Positions 8,503 to 16,227 of a DNA stretch of 34,132 bases are shown here, piece after piece. The stretch is taken from contig JAFMCH010000017.1 in the NCBI GenBank assembly GCA_017857875.1, positions 1 through 34,132 on the forward strand. Reading direction: 5' to 3'. Position 1 is the first letter of the stretch; the number at the start of each line of letters is the position of its first letter. A program made the translations under genes and the position numbers. The notes below the pieces were generated by a model. The model was not told where the DNA came from, did not search any database, and worked only from the letters and a program-made list of their open reading frames with translations. This DNA is from Actinomycetota bacterium. Lineage in GTDB: Bacteria; Actinomycetota; Actinomycetes; S36-B12.

Positions 8503-9384
8503 GTGATCATGAGAGACCTTCTCGGTGAGGCGCTGCGTCAGAGCGGCGCCTGGGGCTCGTGGCCCGAACCAATCGTGGTCGACGCAGTCGACTCCACGAT
8601 GAGGACGATGACGACCCTTGCCCATGACGGTGCGGTTGAGGGCCAGGTGGTTGTTGCTAGGTCGCAAACCGCAGGTCGAGGCCGCCACGGTCGAACCTGG
8701 GTGTCAGCGCTTGACCAAGGTGTGTGGCTGTCAATTCTCATGAGACCGACCGTTCCGGCCACGACCGCGAGCACACTGCCCTTGGTTGTGGGTTTGGCGG
8801 TGGCCGATGCGTTAGGTCGCGAGTGGGGCCTAGATGTCCGGCTCAAGTGGCCCAATGATGTGGTGGTTGCCACGATTGAGGGTGATTCGGCTAACACTGA
8901 TTGGACCAAGCTCGCCGGTGTACTGGCTGAGCGGATCGATGACGGCGGAATCATTATCGGTGTCGGCATCAACGTCAGTCAGCGGCGAACGGATCTACCG
9001 TCTGGGGCAACGTCATTGGTGACCTATGCGCGGAAGTTCAGTCCGGCAAAACCGGTCGATGAATCACCCGTATCGCTGATCGTACGGACCGCTGCAGCGG
9101 TGTTGGTCGAGGTTTCGTCTGCCTACCGGCACTGGGTATCGGGTGCATGGATGATCGATAGATATCGGCAGCAGTGCGTGACCATTGGGCGGAAGGTTCA
9201 GGTGGAGCACATCGCAATGTCGCAGGTAAGAAATGAGCGCATTCAGTCTGCGGGCACGTTCACGGCCGTGGATGTAGACGCAGCCGGTCACTTGATGGTG
9301 CGAGACGATTGCGGCGCGGTCCATGCAGTGACTGCCGGTGATGTGACGCTGACACCGTCGTGTCCGCCCGGAGATGCTCGATAG
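8503..9384 (+). CDS. birA: Biotin--[acetyl-CoA-carboxylase] ligase
   Basis: This enzyme makes biotinyl-AMP and attaches biotin to the carrier lysine of AccA3 nearby. It has 293 residues. The nucleotide loop reads GRGRHGRTW (residues 58-66), and the LKWPNDVV motif carries the conserved Lys115 that contacts biotin. [10 protein letters not shown] segment and a small SH3-like C-terminal domain follow. There is no N-terminal helix-turn-helix, so this is the monofunctional form that cannot repress transcription directly. GTG at 8503 has a weak GGTGG 7 nt upstream; ATG at 8509 is an equally plausible start. The gene is divergent from accD5, with a 31-bp shared control region. Confidence 0.94.
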   Translation: MIMRDLLGEALRQSGAWGSWPEPIVVDAVDSTMRTMTTLAHDGAVEGQVVVARSQTAGRGRHGRTWVSALDQGVWLSILMRPTVPATTASTLPLVVGLAVADALGREWGLDVRLKWPNDVVVATIEGDSANTDWTKLAGVLAERIDDGGIIIGVGINVSQRRTDLPSGATSLVTYARKFSPAKPVDESPVSLIVRTAAAVLVEVSSAYRHWVSGAWMIDRYRQQCVTIGRKVQVEHIAMSQVRNERIQSAGTFTAVDVDAAGHLMVRDDCGAVHAVTAGDVTLTPSCPPGDAR

Positions 9385-9402
9385 CCGTGTCACTATGCCG
9401 GT

Positions 9403-9915
9403 ATGGGATACCCGCGCCGCCTGCTCAGTGATGACGAAACGATTGTGCTGGAGCTCAAGCCACACTGGCGAGCCCTGATCGTGCCGGTCATCGTGCTCCT
9501 GGCGGCGGTCTTTGTTGGAACATGGACGTTCTCGACGTGGGGTTCGTGGTTTTCCGGTCCGGTCGGTTCAATCGGGCGCTGGGCGATCCTGGCGGTCGCC
9601 GTCATCGTCGTGGTGGGGTTCGTGCTTCGCCCCTTCGCGCAGTGGTTGAGCACCCAGTACGTGTTTACCGACCGGCGAATCATCACCCGCTTTGGCATCT
9701 TGTCTAAGCACGGTCGCGACATGCCGCTGTCGAAGGTGAACAACGTTTCGTTTGAGGTCAGCATGTTTGGGCGTCTGCTGAATTACGGCCGCTTGGAAAT
9801 TGATTCCGCGAGTGGTGAGGGCCTACGCATCAGCGACGTACCTGATGTCGAGGTGGTGCAGCGGGAGATCTATCGGTTGCATGAAGAAGACGACGAGAGA
9901 CGCCGGCAGATGTAG
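9403..9915 (+). CDS. PH-domain (bPH2) membrane protein
   Basis: A 170-residue inner-membrane protein. Two hydrophobic segments (about 24-46 and 57-78) form a hairpin. They are followed by a cytoplasmic bacterial pleckstrin-homology-like domain with the typical pattern YVFTDRRIITRFGILSK, DMPLSKVNNVSFE and LLNYGRLEIDSASG. The gene follows birA by 18 bp, the same order as M. tuberculosis Rv3279c-Rv3278c, so it is probably cotranscribed. The family (YdbS/YdbT-like) has no firm biochemical role; membrane-associated assembly or protein interaction is the usual inference. Confidence 0.85.
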   Translation: MGYPRRLLSDDETIVLELKPHWRALIVPVIVLLAAVFVGTWTFSTWGSWFSGPVGSIGRWAILAVAVIVVVGFVLRPFAQWLSTQYVFTDRRIITRFGILSKHGRDMPLSKVNNVSFEVSMFGRLLNYGRLEIDSASGEGLRISDVPDVEVVQREIYRLHEEDDERRRQM

Positions 9916-9924
9916 ATCAGGGTG

Positions 9925-10467
9925 CTAGATAGGCGTGCTTGCGTCGCGTTCTGCAAGCTCGTGTTCGGGTGAATTTTGATCGGGTAGCGCCGGAAAGACC
10001 CAGCGTCGGTAGGACCAAAACCTAAAGATCGTGCCGAGGCCCAAGCCAATGACGTTGGCGCTGACGTTGTCAGCCAGAGCGCTCGTCAGGCCCAGCGCGT
10101 AGTGGCTGAACCACAGGCATGCCAGCGCGATCATCAAAGCGACGCCGTTGAGTAGGAAGAACATGATGTACTCGCGGCCCATGTGGGTGCGCCCACGATG
10201 ACGGAAGGTCCAAAAGCGGTTTCCGAAGTAGGCGACGGTCGTTGCTGCCACCACACTGACCACCTTGGCCGTCAGTGGCCGGTCATAGAACCACTCAGAG
10301 CCGCCACCGAAGCGCAAAAAGTTAAAAAGTCCTATGTCGACGATGAATGCGAAGAGTCCGACGATTCCAAACTTAGCGATCTCGCGAAACAGCGTGCTGA
10401 CCGTTCCGGTGACTGTCGCATGCAAACGACGCACCACGGAGGGTGCTTCGGCGACGGATTCAGGCAC
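9925..10467 (-). CDS. GtrA-like membrane protein
   Basis: A 180-residue protein with four predicted membrane helices and the GtrA-family opening FGIVGLFAFIVDIGLFNFLR, then KVVSVVAATTVAYFGNRFWTFRHRG, which is the family N-R-x-W-T-F signature. GtrA proteins are thought to help move polyprenyl-phosphate-linked sugars across the membrane. In M. tuberculosis the equivalent (Rv3277) also sits beside purK. The start GTG at 10467 is preceded by TACCAT with a 6-nt gap. The tail (PALPDQNSPEHELAERD) is charged and probably cytosolic. Confidence 0.88.
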   Translation of the reverse strand: MPESVAEAPSVVRRLHATVTGTVSTLFREIAKFGIVGLFAFIVDIGLFNFLRFGGGSEWFYDRPLTAKVVSVVAATTVAYFGNRFWTFRHRGRTHMGREYIMFFLLNGVALMIALACLWFSHYALGLTSALADNVSANVIGLGLGTIFRFWSYRRWVFPALPDQNSPEHELAERDASTPI

Positions 10468-10473
10468 CCGATG

Positions 10474-10479
10474 ATGGTA
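10474..10479 (-). promoter_or_regulatory. Candidate -10 box for the gtrA-like gene (leaderless)
   Basis: TACCAT on the minus strand ends 6 nt before the GTG start at 10467, with no ribosome-binding site. Confidence 0.45.
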
Positions 10480-10522
10480 CCTGCTTTCCAGCGCGATCCT
10501 GCGGTCACAAAGCGGTCATCAA

Positions 10523-10528
10523 TAGGAT
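10523..10528 (+). promoter_or_regulatory. Candidate -10 box for purK (leaderless)
   Basis: TAGGAT ends 6 nt before the ATG of purK at 10535; only CCACAG lies between, which cannot serve as a Shine-Dalgarno sequence. Confidence 0.55.
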
Positions 10529-10534
10529 CCACAG

Positions 10535-11686
10535 ATGAGCGCGAATCCGAGGGTGGGAATCGTCGGTGGCGGGCAGCTGGCGCGGATGACCGCCGGGCCT
10601 GCTGCAGCCTTGGGTATCGACCTGACCGTGTTGGCTGCCGACCCGGGTGATTCGGCCGCACAGGTCGTGCGCAACGTGCTGGTGGGCTCGCATGACGACC
10701 TGACCGCGCTTGAGGGGCTATCTGGCTCAGTGATCACTTTTGATCACGAGCAGGTGCCACCGGAGTTTCTCGTTGCTCTCCAGGCACGCGGTGAGGTTGT
10801 TCGGCCCGGGCCCGATGCGCTCATTTATGCGCAGGACAAGGCTCGAATGCGTCAGGCGCTGGCGCAACTTGGCGCCCCGGTGCCCGACTGGGCGATCGCC
10901 CAGGGCGCCCAAGACGTCGCCCGGTTCGCCCAGGAGCACTCCTGGCCGGTTGTCCTGAAGGCCTCGCGCGGTGGGTATGACGGACGCGGAGTGTGGGTGG
11001 TGGAATCGATCGAGCAGGCCGATGAACTGATCGGGAATGCCGTCTTGGCGCCGGGCGCGGTGTGGTTGGTCGAGCAGTTCCTGCCTTTTGGCGCGGAGAT
11101 CGCAGCCCAGGTTGCGCGCTCCCCGCATGGCCAGGCGGTGGCCTACCCGGTGGTGGAGACGGTGCAAGACCAAGGCATGTGTGCGCGAGTTATTGCACCG
11201 GCACCCGGTTTGAGCGATGACCAGGCGGTTGAGGCGACCCGACTGGCCCTCATGATCGCCCGGGAACTAGACGTGGTCGGAATGCTCGCTGTGGAAATGT
11301 TCGTGGTCGACGATCGACTTGTCGTGAATGAACTTGCGATGCGACCACATAACAGCGGACACTGGTCGATCGAAGGAGCGGTCACTAGTCAGTTTGAAAA
11401 CCACCTGCGCGCTGTGTTGGATTGGCCGCTGGGTGATCCGCGACTGATCGCGCCGCACGCCGTCATGGTCAACATAATCGGGCCTGATGGGCCCATCCCG
11501 CCGCTGCATGAGGCGTATCGTCATGTGTTAGCTCGAGATCCACAGTTGCATGTGCACCTGTACGGAAAGCAAACCCGACCGCGCCGCAAACTCGGTCACG
11601 TCACGGTGGTGGGTGATGACCTCGATGATCTATTGTCACGTGCTCAACACGCTGCCGACTACATGATGGGAATCGTTGATGAGTGA
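10535..11686 (+). CDS. purK: N5-carboxyaminoimidazole ribonucleotide synthase
   Basis: ATP-dependent carboxylation of aminoimidazole ribonucleotide on N5, a step of de novo purine synthesis. The 383-residue protein has the PurK N-terminus [13 protein letters not shown], the substrate segment ITFDHEQVP, an ATP-grasp core with [17 protein letters not shown], and the metal-binding end [21 protein letters not shown] followed by [14 protein letters not shown]. It ends in the overlapping purE gene: the purE ATG begins 8 nt before the end of the purK stop codon, so translation is coupled. The product is unstable and PurE uses it directly. Confidence 0.96.
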   Translation: MSANPRVGIVGGGQLARMTAGPAAALGIDLTVLAADPGDSAAQVVRNVLVGSHDDLTALEGLSGSVITFDHEQVPPEFLVALQARGEVVRPGPDALIYAQDKARMRQALAQLGAPVPDWAIAQGAQDVARFAQEHSWPVVLKASRGGYDGRGVWVVESIEQADELIGNAVLAPGAVWLVEQFLPFGAEIAAQVARSPHGQAVAYPVVETVQDQGMCARVIAPAPGLSDDQAVEATRLALMIARELDVVGMLAVEMFVVDDRLVVNELAMRPHNSGHWSIEGAVTSQFENHLRAVLDWPLGDPRLIAPHAVMVNIIGPDGPIPPLHEAYRHVLARDPQLHVHLYGKQTRPRRKLGHVTVVGDDLDDLLSRAQHAADYMMGIVDE

Positions 11687-12203
11687 CCAGCGCGATCCGG
11701 GTAATCAATCGAGCAGTGCTCGAGTCGGCATCATCATGGGTAGTGATTCGGATTGGCCGGTGATGGAACAGGCCGCGATCGCGTTGGAGGAGTTGGGCAT
11801 CAAGGTCGAGACCGATGTCGTGTCGGCACATCGAATGCCCGATCAGATGATTGATTACGGCCGGTCAGCGCGCGCCCGCGGACTTAAAGTGATCATTGCT
11901 GGGGCTGGCGGCGCGGCTCATCTGCCGGGAATGATCGCCGCTGTCACGACTTTGCCGGTCGTAGGGGTTCCTATTTCGCTGCCACCGCTTGATGGCATGG
12001 ACTCGCTGCTGTCGATCGTGCAAATGCCGACTGGCGTGCCGGTGGCGACCGTGGCGATTGGCAATGCACGCAACGCTGGACTCGTTGCCGCCTCAATCCT
12101 GTCCACAGCAGATAGCGAACTCGCCGATCGACTTGACGAGTACCGGCAACAACTGCGCGCCTTGGCCGAAGCCAAGGGCGACCGGGTGCGCAATCGCGCG
12201 TGA
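11679..12203 (+). CDS. purE: N5-carboxyaminoimidazole ribonucleotide mutase (class I PurE)
   Basis: PurE moves the carboxyl group of PurK's product from N5 to C4 of the imidazole. At 174 residues it has class I features: [15 protein letters not shown] at the N-terminus, the catalytic SAHRMPDQM loop (His at about 51) and [15 protein letters not shown], followed by [21 protein letters not shown]. Its ATG at 11679 overlaps purK; a TTG one codon upstream is less likely. It is convergent with the thioesterase gene, with a short inverted repeat between the stops. Confidence 0.96.
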   Translation: MSDQRDPGNQSSSARVGIIMGSDSDWPVMEQAAIALEELGIKVETDVVSAHRMPDQMIDYGRSARARGLKVIIAGAGGAAHLPGMIAAVTTLPVVGVPISLPPLDGMDSLLSIVQMPTGVPVATVAIGNARNAGLVAASILSTADSELADRLDEYRQQLRALAEAKGDRVRNRA

Positions 12204-12218
12204 GGCCCGCGACGGCCT
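12203..12218. terminator. Weak convergent hairpin between purE and the thioesterase gene
   Basis: AGGCC at 12203-12207 and GGCCT at 12214-12218 form a 5-bp GC-rich stem with a 6-nt loop across the two stop codons. There is no strong T-run on either strand, so this is a tentative call. Confidence 0.3.
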
Positions 12219-12741
12219 AGTTGCTTTCCTCACTGCGCAATTGCTCGATTCGGCGCCGAAGGTTCATCCGGCTGTCGCGTCGTAGCTGTGCCTCGCGAAA
12301 TCGTCGCTGTTCGTCGGTGGTTTCGGCAAGCACTGGGCAGACGGGGGTTGGCTGTCCTGCCTCATCGATCGAGACGAACACCAGATAGGCCGAGCCCACG
12401 TGGATGTGTGCAGAACTACCTCGTCGTTGAACCTCAACGCGCACGCCCACCTCTAGGGATGTGTTGCCCGTCCAGTTGACCGATGCTTTGGTAATCAAGA
12501 TGTCGCTAAGGCGCACCGGTTCAAGGAATGCCATTTCGTCCATGAAAGCGGTCACGGCCGGCCCGCCGCAGTGGCGCGCGGCGCAAGTGCCACCGGTGGT
12601 GTCCACTGCTCGCAAGATCACGCCGCCGTGAACATTGCCCAGGTTATTGGCGTCCATGACCTCCATCACCCGCGCCAACGTCACCTGTGATTGCGAGACT
12701 GCGCGAGGCTCCTGAGCATTTTCAAGACCGGGGGTCGTCAT
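12217..12741 (-). CDS. Acyl-CoA thioesterase (hot-dog fold, YciA/Acot7-like)
   Basis: A 174-residue cytosolic protein of the hot-dog superfamily that would hydrolyse acyl-CoA to free acid and CoA. The signature NNLGNVHGGVILRAVDTTGGTCA contains the usual N-x-x-GNVHGG-x-I-L pattern and catalytic Asp of the YciA/BACH group. Later segments DEMAFLEPVRLSDILITKASVNWTG (in two parts) and VRVEVQ...VGSAYLVFVSID match the second half of the fold. The C-terminus is a charged helix. The ATG at 12741 is chosen because TAGTCT ends 8 nt upstream and longer in-frame sequence does not resemble the family. It is divergent from the UDP-glucose dehydrogenase gene with a 41-bp gap. Confidence 0.88.
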   Translation of the reverse strand: MTTPGLENAQEPRAVSQSQVTLARVMEVMDANNLGNVHGGVILRAVDTTGGTCAARHCGGPAVTAFMDEMAFLEPVRLSDILITKASVNWTGNTSLEVGVRVEVQRRGSSAHIHVGSAYLVFVSIDEAGQPTPVCPVLAETTDEQRRFREAQLRRDSRMNLRRRIEQLRSEESN

Positions 12742-12749
12742 GGGTCTGC

Positions 12750-12755
12750 AGACTA
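12750..12755 (-). promoter_or_regulatory. Candidate -10 box for the thioesterase gene (leaderless)
   Basis: TAGTCT on the minus strand ends 8 nt before the ATG at 12741. It lies 15 bp from the ugd box that points the other way. Confidence 0.5.
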
Positions 12756-12770
12756 GCGGGCTGTGGGCGC

Positions 12771-12776
12771 TAGCCT
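12771..12776 (+). promoter_or_regulatory. Candidate -10 box for ugd (leaderless)
   Basis: TAGCCT ends 6 nt before the ATG at 12783; the intervening GCCCGT is not a ribosome-binding site. Confidence 0.5.
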
Positions 12777-12782
12777 GCCCGT

Positions 12783-14099
12783 ATGCGACTGAGCGTGATT
12801 GGAACCGGCTACCTAGGTGCGACCCACGCCGCATGCATGGCCAGCCTGGGCCACGATGTGGTGGCCATAGATACCGACGCTGCCAAGATCGATCTATTGA
12901 CGCGTGGCACGTTGCCGTTCTTTGAGCCTGGCCTCGGCGAATTGATCGCCGAACAGTTAGCAACCGGACGGCTCCGGTTCACCACCGACATTTCAGCCGT
13001 GGCTGACGCGCAGGTGCATTTTATTTGCGTGGGTACACCGCAAAAGGCAAGTGCCTATTCCGCCGACCTCTCTCAGGTGTGGTCCGCGGTTGATGCTCTC
13101 GCCCCGTACCTCACCAAACCGACGCTGGTCGTTGGCAAGTCAACCGTTCCTGTGGGAACGGCAGCATTGATGGGCAGCCGATTGCATCAGGAGTCACCGG
13201 CAGGGGCGGCTGTCCATGTGGCTTGGAACCCGGAATTTCTGCGCGAGGGGCACGCGGTCTCCGACACGTTGAATCCTGATCGGCTTGTGGTCGGCGTTGA
13301 ATCTGATGCCGATGAGCAACTCCTGCGCGACGTGTACGCCGATCTGCTAGACCGTGAAACTCCATGGATCTCAACGGATTTAGCGACTTCTGAGCTGGTG
13401 AAAGTCTCCGCGAATGCGTTCTTGGCAACGAAGATTTCGTTCATTAATGCCATGTCTGAAGTGTGTGAGGCTTCGGGTGCTGATGTCGTGACTTTGTCGC
13501 AGGCACTGGGTATGGATCCGCGGATTGGTCATCAGTTTCTACGGGCTGGACTCGGGTTCGGCGGTGGGTGCTTACCCAAGGACATCCGGGCATTCATGGC
13601 ACGCGCGGGCGAATTGGGCGTTGACCAGGCGCTGACGTTCTTGCGTGAGGTAGACGAGATCAACCTGCGCCGTCGGACGCGGACCGTGGACTTGGCTCGC
13701 GAGTTGGTCGGCGGAACCTTTCGCGGGCGTCAGGTGGGAGTCTGGGGTGCGGCCTTTAAGCCGCATAGCGATGACGTTCGTGATTCGCCGGCATTAGATG
13801 TGGCGGCCGCGATGTACACAGAGGGTGCGGAGGTAATCGTTCATGATCCGCAGGCAATGGCAAATGCAGCGGAATCGTTTCCGCATCTGCAGTACGCTCA
13901 GTCGGCGTTGGCAGCAGCCCGCGATGTCGACGTGCTGCTGCTGTTAACCGAGTGGCCTGAGTACGTAGAAGCGGATCCGGAGATGGTGGCGCACGTGGTG
14001 CGAGAAAGGAACATCATCGATGCCCGCAATGTCTTGCGGCCCAGTTCGTGGCGTTCTGCAGGTTTCGTCTACCGGGGTCTAGGGCGACCTAACAGCTAG
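12783..14099 (+). CDS. ugd: UDP-glucose 6-dehydrogenase
   Basis: Oxidises UDP-glucose twice with NAD to UDP-glucuronate, a precursor for acidic surface polysaccharides. The 438-residue protein has the N-terminal Rossmann motif VIGTGYLGATHAACMA, FEPGLGELI, FICVGTP, STVPVGTA, the central NPEFLREGHAV, catalytic Lys217 in NAFLATKISFINA and the nucleophile Cys263 in GFGGGCLPKDIRAF. The C-terminal domain has GAAFKPHSDDVRDSPALDV. A glycosyltransferase gene lies convergent downstream, consistent with an envelope polysaccharide region. UDP-N-acetylmannosamine dehydrogenases are related, but the FLREGHAV and FGGGC context fits the glucose enzyme better. Confidence 0.93.
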   Translation: MRLSVIGTGYLGATHAACMASLGHDVVAIDTDAAKIDLLTRGTLPFFEPGLGELIAEQLATGRLRFTTDISAVADAQVHFICVGTPQKASAYSADLSQVWSAVDALAPYLTKPTLVVGKSTVPVGTAALMGSRLHQESPAGAAVHVAWNPEFLREGHAVSDTLNPDRLVVGVESDADEQLLRDVYADLLDRETPWISTDLATSELVKVSANAFLATKISFINAMSEVCEASGADVVTLSQALGMDPRIGHQFLRAGLGFGGGCLPKDIRAFMARAGELGVDQALTFLREVDEINLRRRTRTVDLARELVGGTFRGRQVGVWGAAFKPHSDDVRDSPALDVAAAMYTEGAEVIVHDPQAMANAAESFPHLQYAQSALAAARDVDVLLLLTEWPEYVEADPEMVAHVVRERNIIDARNVLRPSSWRSAGFVYRGLGRPNS

Positions 14100-14105
14100 G
14101 GAATC

Positions 14106-14132
14106 GGTGCGTGTTGCCCAACGCTAAGCACC
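14106..14132. terminator. Candidate convergent terminator between ugd and the glycosyltransferase gene
   Basis: GGTGC at 14106-14110 pairs with GCACC at 14128-14132, and inside it GTTG (14113-14116) pairs with CAAC (14119-14122). Together they form a two-part hairpin in the 24-bp gap. No T-run follows. Confidence 0.35.
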
Positions 14133-15134
14133 ACGAATAAAACCTGCGCCCCAACAGGTATGCATTGTTATCAGGGCTATGGGTATTCGCCACTTCACCG
14201 CAGGAGTCGCTCCTCGGCCGATATGCGCGCTTGCTGCCGCAACACCGCCCGCGTAACCCAGTGCGGGCAGCATTGAGACGGCAGACAACACCGATTTTCT
14301 GCTCCACAACGACACAATTGCCAGTGCTGTTCCGGCTGCAATCGCCGTCACCACCGCAGGCGGTGCCAGGTAGCGAGCCGACACGGTTTCGGGGTGACGT
14401 CGGGTCACTTCTCGACGCCATCGACCGTACTGCCAGTACTGGCTAGCCAGGGCTCGGACGCCAGCGCGCGGTCGATAAGACACCTGTAGGTCCGGGGTAA
14501 ACCAGATCAGCCCGCCAGCGGCCCTGATGCGATGGTTGAGTTCCCAATCCTGGGCGCGCACCATTGATTCGTCGAAACCACCCGCCGCTTCAATCGCCGT
14601 TCGTTGGAACACCCCGAGGTACACGGTGAGTGCTGGTCCGGGTTCGCCCCCGATGTGAAAGGCGGCGCCGCCGACCCCAAACCATGACCGCATCGCGGCG
14701 GCCACCGCTTTTTCGAAATCTGTCTCACCTTCGGCGGCCATGACACCGCCCACGTTGGCCGCACCCGTCGCGTTGAGGGTGGCCACGGCGGTAGACAGAT
14801 ACGTCGGCGGAATGAGGGCGTGGCCGTCCACGCGCGCAATGATGGAGTACCGAGCCTGGGCAACGGCGGCGTTAAGACCCGCTGCAGTCTTGCCGCTGGG
14901 ATTGCCGACCAGGCGAACGCGGTCATCGGCGTCGGCCAAGGCGGTCGCGACAGCATCCGTCGCATCATCGGATGGGCCCAATGCGAGGACAATTTCGATC
15001 GGGCCTGGGTAATCGCTGGCCAGAATGTTGGCGACAGCGTCACGAAGGTGACGCTCCTCATTCAAGATGGGGCTAATGACCGAGACGCCCGGATAGGTCA
15101 CGGGCGCTGGGACCATGTCATCTGAGCCGTTCAT
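14124..15134 (-). CDS. Family 2 glycosyltransferase (ExoA-like)
   Basis: A 336-residue GT-A fold enzyme that probably adds a sugar to a lipid-linked polysaccharide on the inner face of the membrane. Visible features: VSVISPILNEERHLRDAVANIL (the GT2 entry segment, in two parts), ALGPSDDATDAV, KTAAGLNAA, the metal-site region RVDGHALIPP in place of DxD, the acceptor-site segment AQDWELNHRIRAAGG, and YRPRAGVRALASQYWQYGRWRR. Two or three hydrophobic segments follow (VVTAIAAGTALAIVSLW, MLPALGYAGGVAAAS). This matches the succinoglycan ExoA type. The ATG at 15134 is supported by GGAG 6 nt upstream; ATG at 15116 is possible. The sugar and acceptor are unknown. Confidence 0.85.
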   Translation of the reverse strand: MNGSDDMVPAPVTYPGVSVISPILNEERHLRDAVANILASDYPGPIEIVLALGPSDDATDAVATALADADDRVRLVGNPSGKTAAGLNAAVAQARYSIIARVDGHALIPPTYLSTAVATLNATGAANVGGVMAAEGETDFEKAVAAAMRSWFGVGGAAFHIGGEPGPALTVYLGVFQRTAIEAAGGFDESMVRAQDWELNHRIRAAGGLIWFTPDLQVSYRPRAGVRALASQYWQYGRWRREVTRRHPETVSARYLAPPAVVTAIAAGTALAIVSLWSRKSVLSAVSMLPALGYAGGVAAASAHIGRGATPAVKWRIPIALITMHTCWGAGFIRGA

Positions 15135-15158
15135 CGATGACTCCACGATCAGGCAGGG

Positions 15159-15164
15159 TAGCCT
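15159..15164 (+). promoter_or_regulatory. Candidate -10 box for the anchored methyltransferase gene (leaderless)
   Basis: TAGCCT ends 7 nt before the ATG at 15172, which argues for that start over the longer in-frame option at 15115. Confidence 0.5.
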
Positions 15165-15171
15165 CCGCTTC

Positions 15172-16227
15172 ATGAAGTCGCGTGCGGGGCTGGTGGCTGG
15201 TGTCCTGCTCGGCGCTGTCTTAGGCGTAGCGGTCGGCCTCACCTGGGGTGCGCAAAGTGAGTCGACCTCGGCGATGTGGGCATTGCCGATCTCCCTAGCT
15301 GCTGCCTTCGGCGTGCTGATGGGTGCGGTGGGTCAAGTTGCCCAATGGGTGCGAGCAGCCGCAGGTAGCGCGAAACGGCTGGAATACGCCCAGGCGCGAT
15401 CGGCCGATGATGCCAAAGCCCTCAGGCGAAAACTAGACGATGTCGCGGTCAAGGTGACTCGAACCGAGCGTGACCTGCATCGGCGCACCGACACGTTGAC
15501 GCAGCAGATCACCCGGTTGACCGATCAACTGGCTCGCCAACGCGAAGAGATAGCCAGCCTGCGCAGCGCCACCCGTCAATCCCTGGATGACCAGATGGCG
15601 TTGGTGGAAGCCCACAGCCAGTTGCAGCGCCTGGTTCCTCTTGATCAAGCCATGCCCCGGCCGGGCACCTGGGCGGCCTCTGAGGATCTCCTGCTGTGGC
15701 TGGTCAGCCACGTTCTGTCCCAACAGCCCCGGTTGATTGTCGACCTAGGTAGTGGTCAGTCCAGTGTCTGGATGGCCGCTGCTCTGCGGCGGTCGGGGGC
15801 ACCAGGCCGTGTGGTGGCCATCGACCACGACCCCGAGTATGCCGCTGCAACCAGGGCATTGGCCGCTCATCACGGCGTGAGCCGATGGCTGGAAGTGCGT
15901 GTTGCGCCGCTGACCGATGTCGTGGTGGCCGGTCGGCCCTGTCGTTGGTATGACCCTGAGGTCTTTACTGACCTCCACGATATTGATCTGGTGAGTGTTG
16001 ACGGCCCACCCGGTCAAGGCGTTACCCAGGCGCGCTGGCCGGCGCTGCCGTTTCTCGACAGCCGCCTGAGTTCACGGGCGACAGTCGTGATGGATGACAT
16101 GATCCGAACCGATGAGCAGGACATAGTTGACGACTGGTTAGCCACCTACCCGCAGTGGCAGGTGCAGCGCCTAGATTTCGAAAAAGGTGCCGCGGTGTTG
16201 ACGTGTGGTGAGGCGAACCCGATTTAG
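15172..16227 (+). CDS. Membrane-anchored coiled-coil protein with SAM-methyltransferase-like domain
   Basis: A 351-residue protein in three parts. Residues 6-57 hold two hydrophobic helices (LVAGVLLGAVLGVAVGL and LPISLAAAFGVLMGAVG). Residues about 65-140 are a charged heptad-rich coiled coil (RRKLDDVAVKVTRTERDLHR and onward). From about 165 there is a Rossmann-like class I methyltransferase domain with IVDLGSGQSSVWMA as motif I, VVAIDHDPEY as the acidic residue at the end of strand 2, and VSVDGPPGQG as motif IV-like. The C-terminus has RATVVMDDMIRTDE. The domain resembles methyltransferases near glycosyltransferases that modify polysaccharides. It is divergent from the glycosyltransferase gene and overlaps the LCP gene by 4 bp at the stops. 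The substrate is unknown. Confidence 0.65.
   Translation: MKSRAGLVAGVLLGAVLGVAVGLTWGAQSESTSAMWALPISLAAAFGVLMGAVGQVAQWVRAAAGSAKRLEYAQARSADDAKALRRKLDDVAVKVTRTERDLHRRTDTLTQQITRLTDQLARQREEIASLRSATRQSLDDQMALVEAHSQLQRLVPLDQAMPRPGTWAASEDLLLWLVSHVLSQQPRLIVDLGSGQSSVWMAAALRRSGAPGRVVAIDHDPEYAAATRALAAHHGVSRWLEVRVAPLTDVVVAGRPCRWYDPEVFTDLHDIDLVSVDGPPGQGVTQARWPALPFLDSRLSSRATVVMDDMIRTDEQDIVDDWLATYPQWQVQRLDFEKGAAVLTCGEANPI

Noticed and set aside
8472-8510. ATG at 8510 as the accD5 start
   Set aside because: It overlaps the divergent birA start, adds a non-conserved proline-rich tail, and a -10-like box sits directly before the internal GTG at 8471.
12742-12963. 75-residue N-terminal extension of the thioesterase
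   Set aside because: It would run antisense into ugd; the sequence is not family-like and a promoter box stands before the ATG at 12741.
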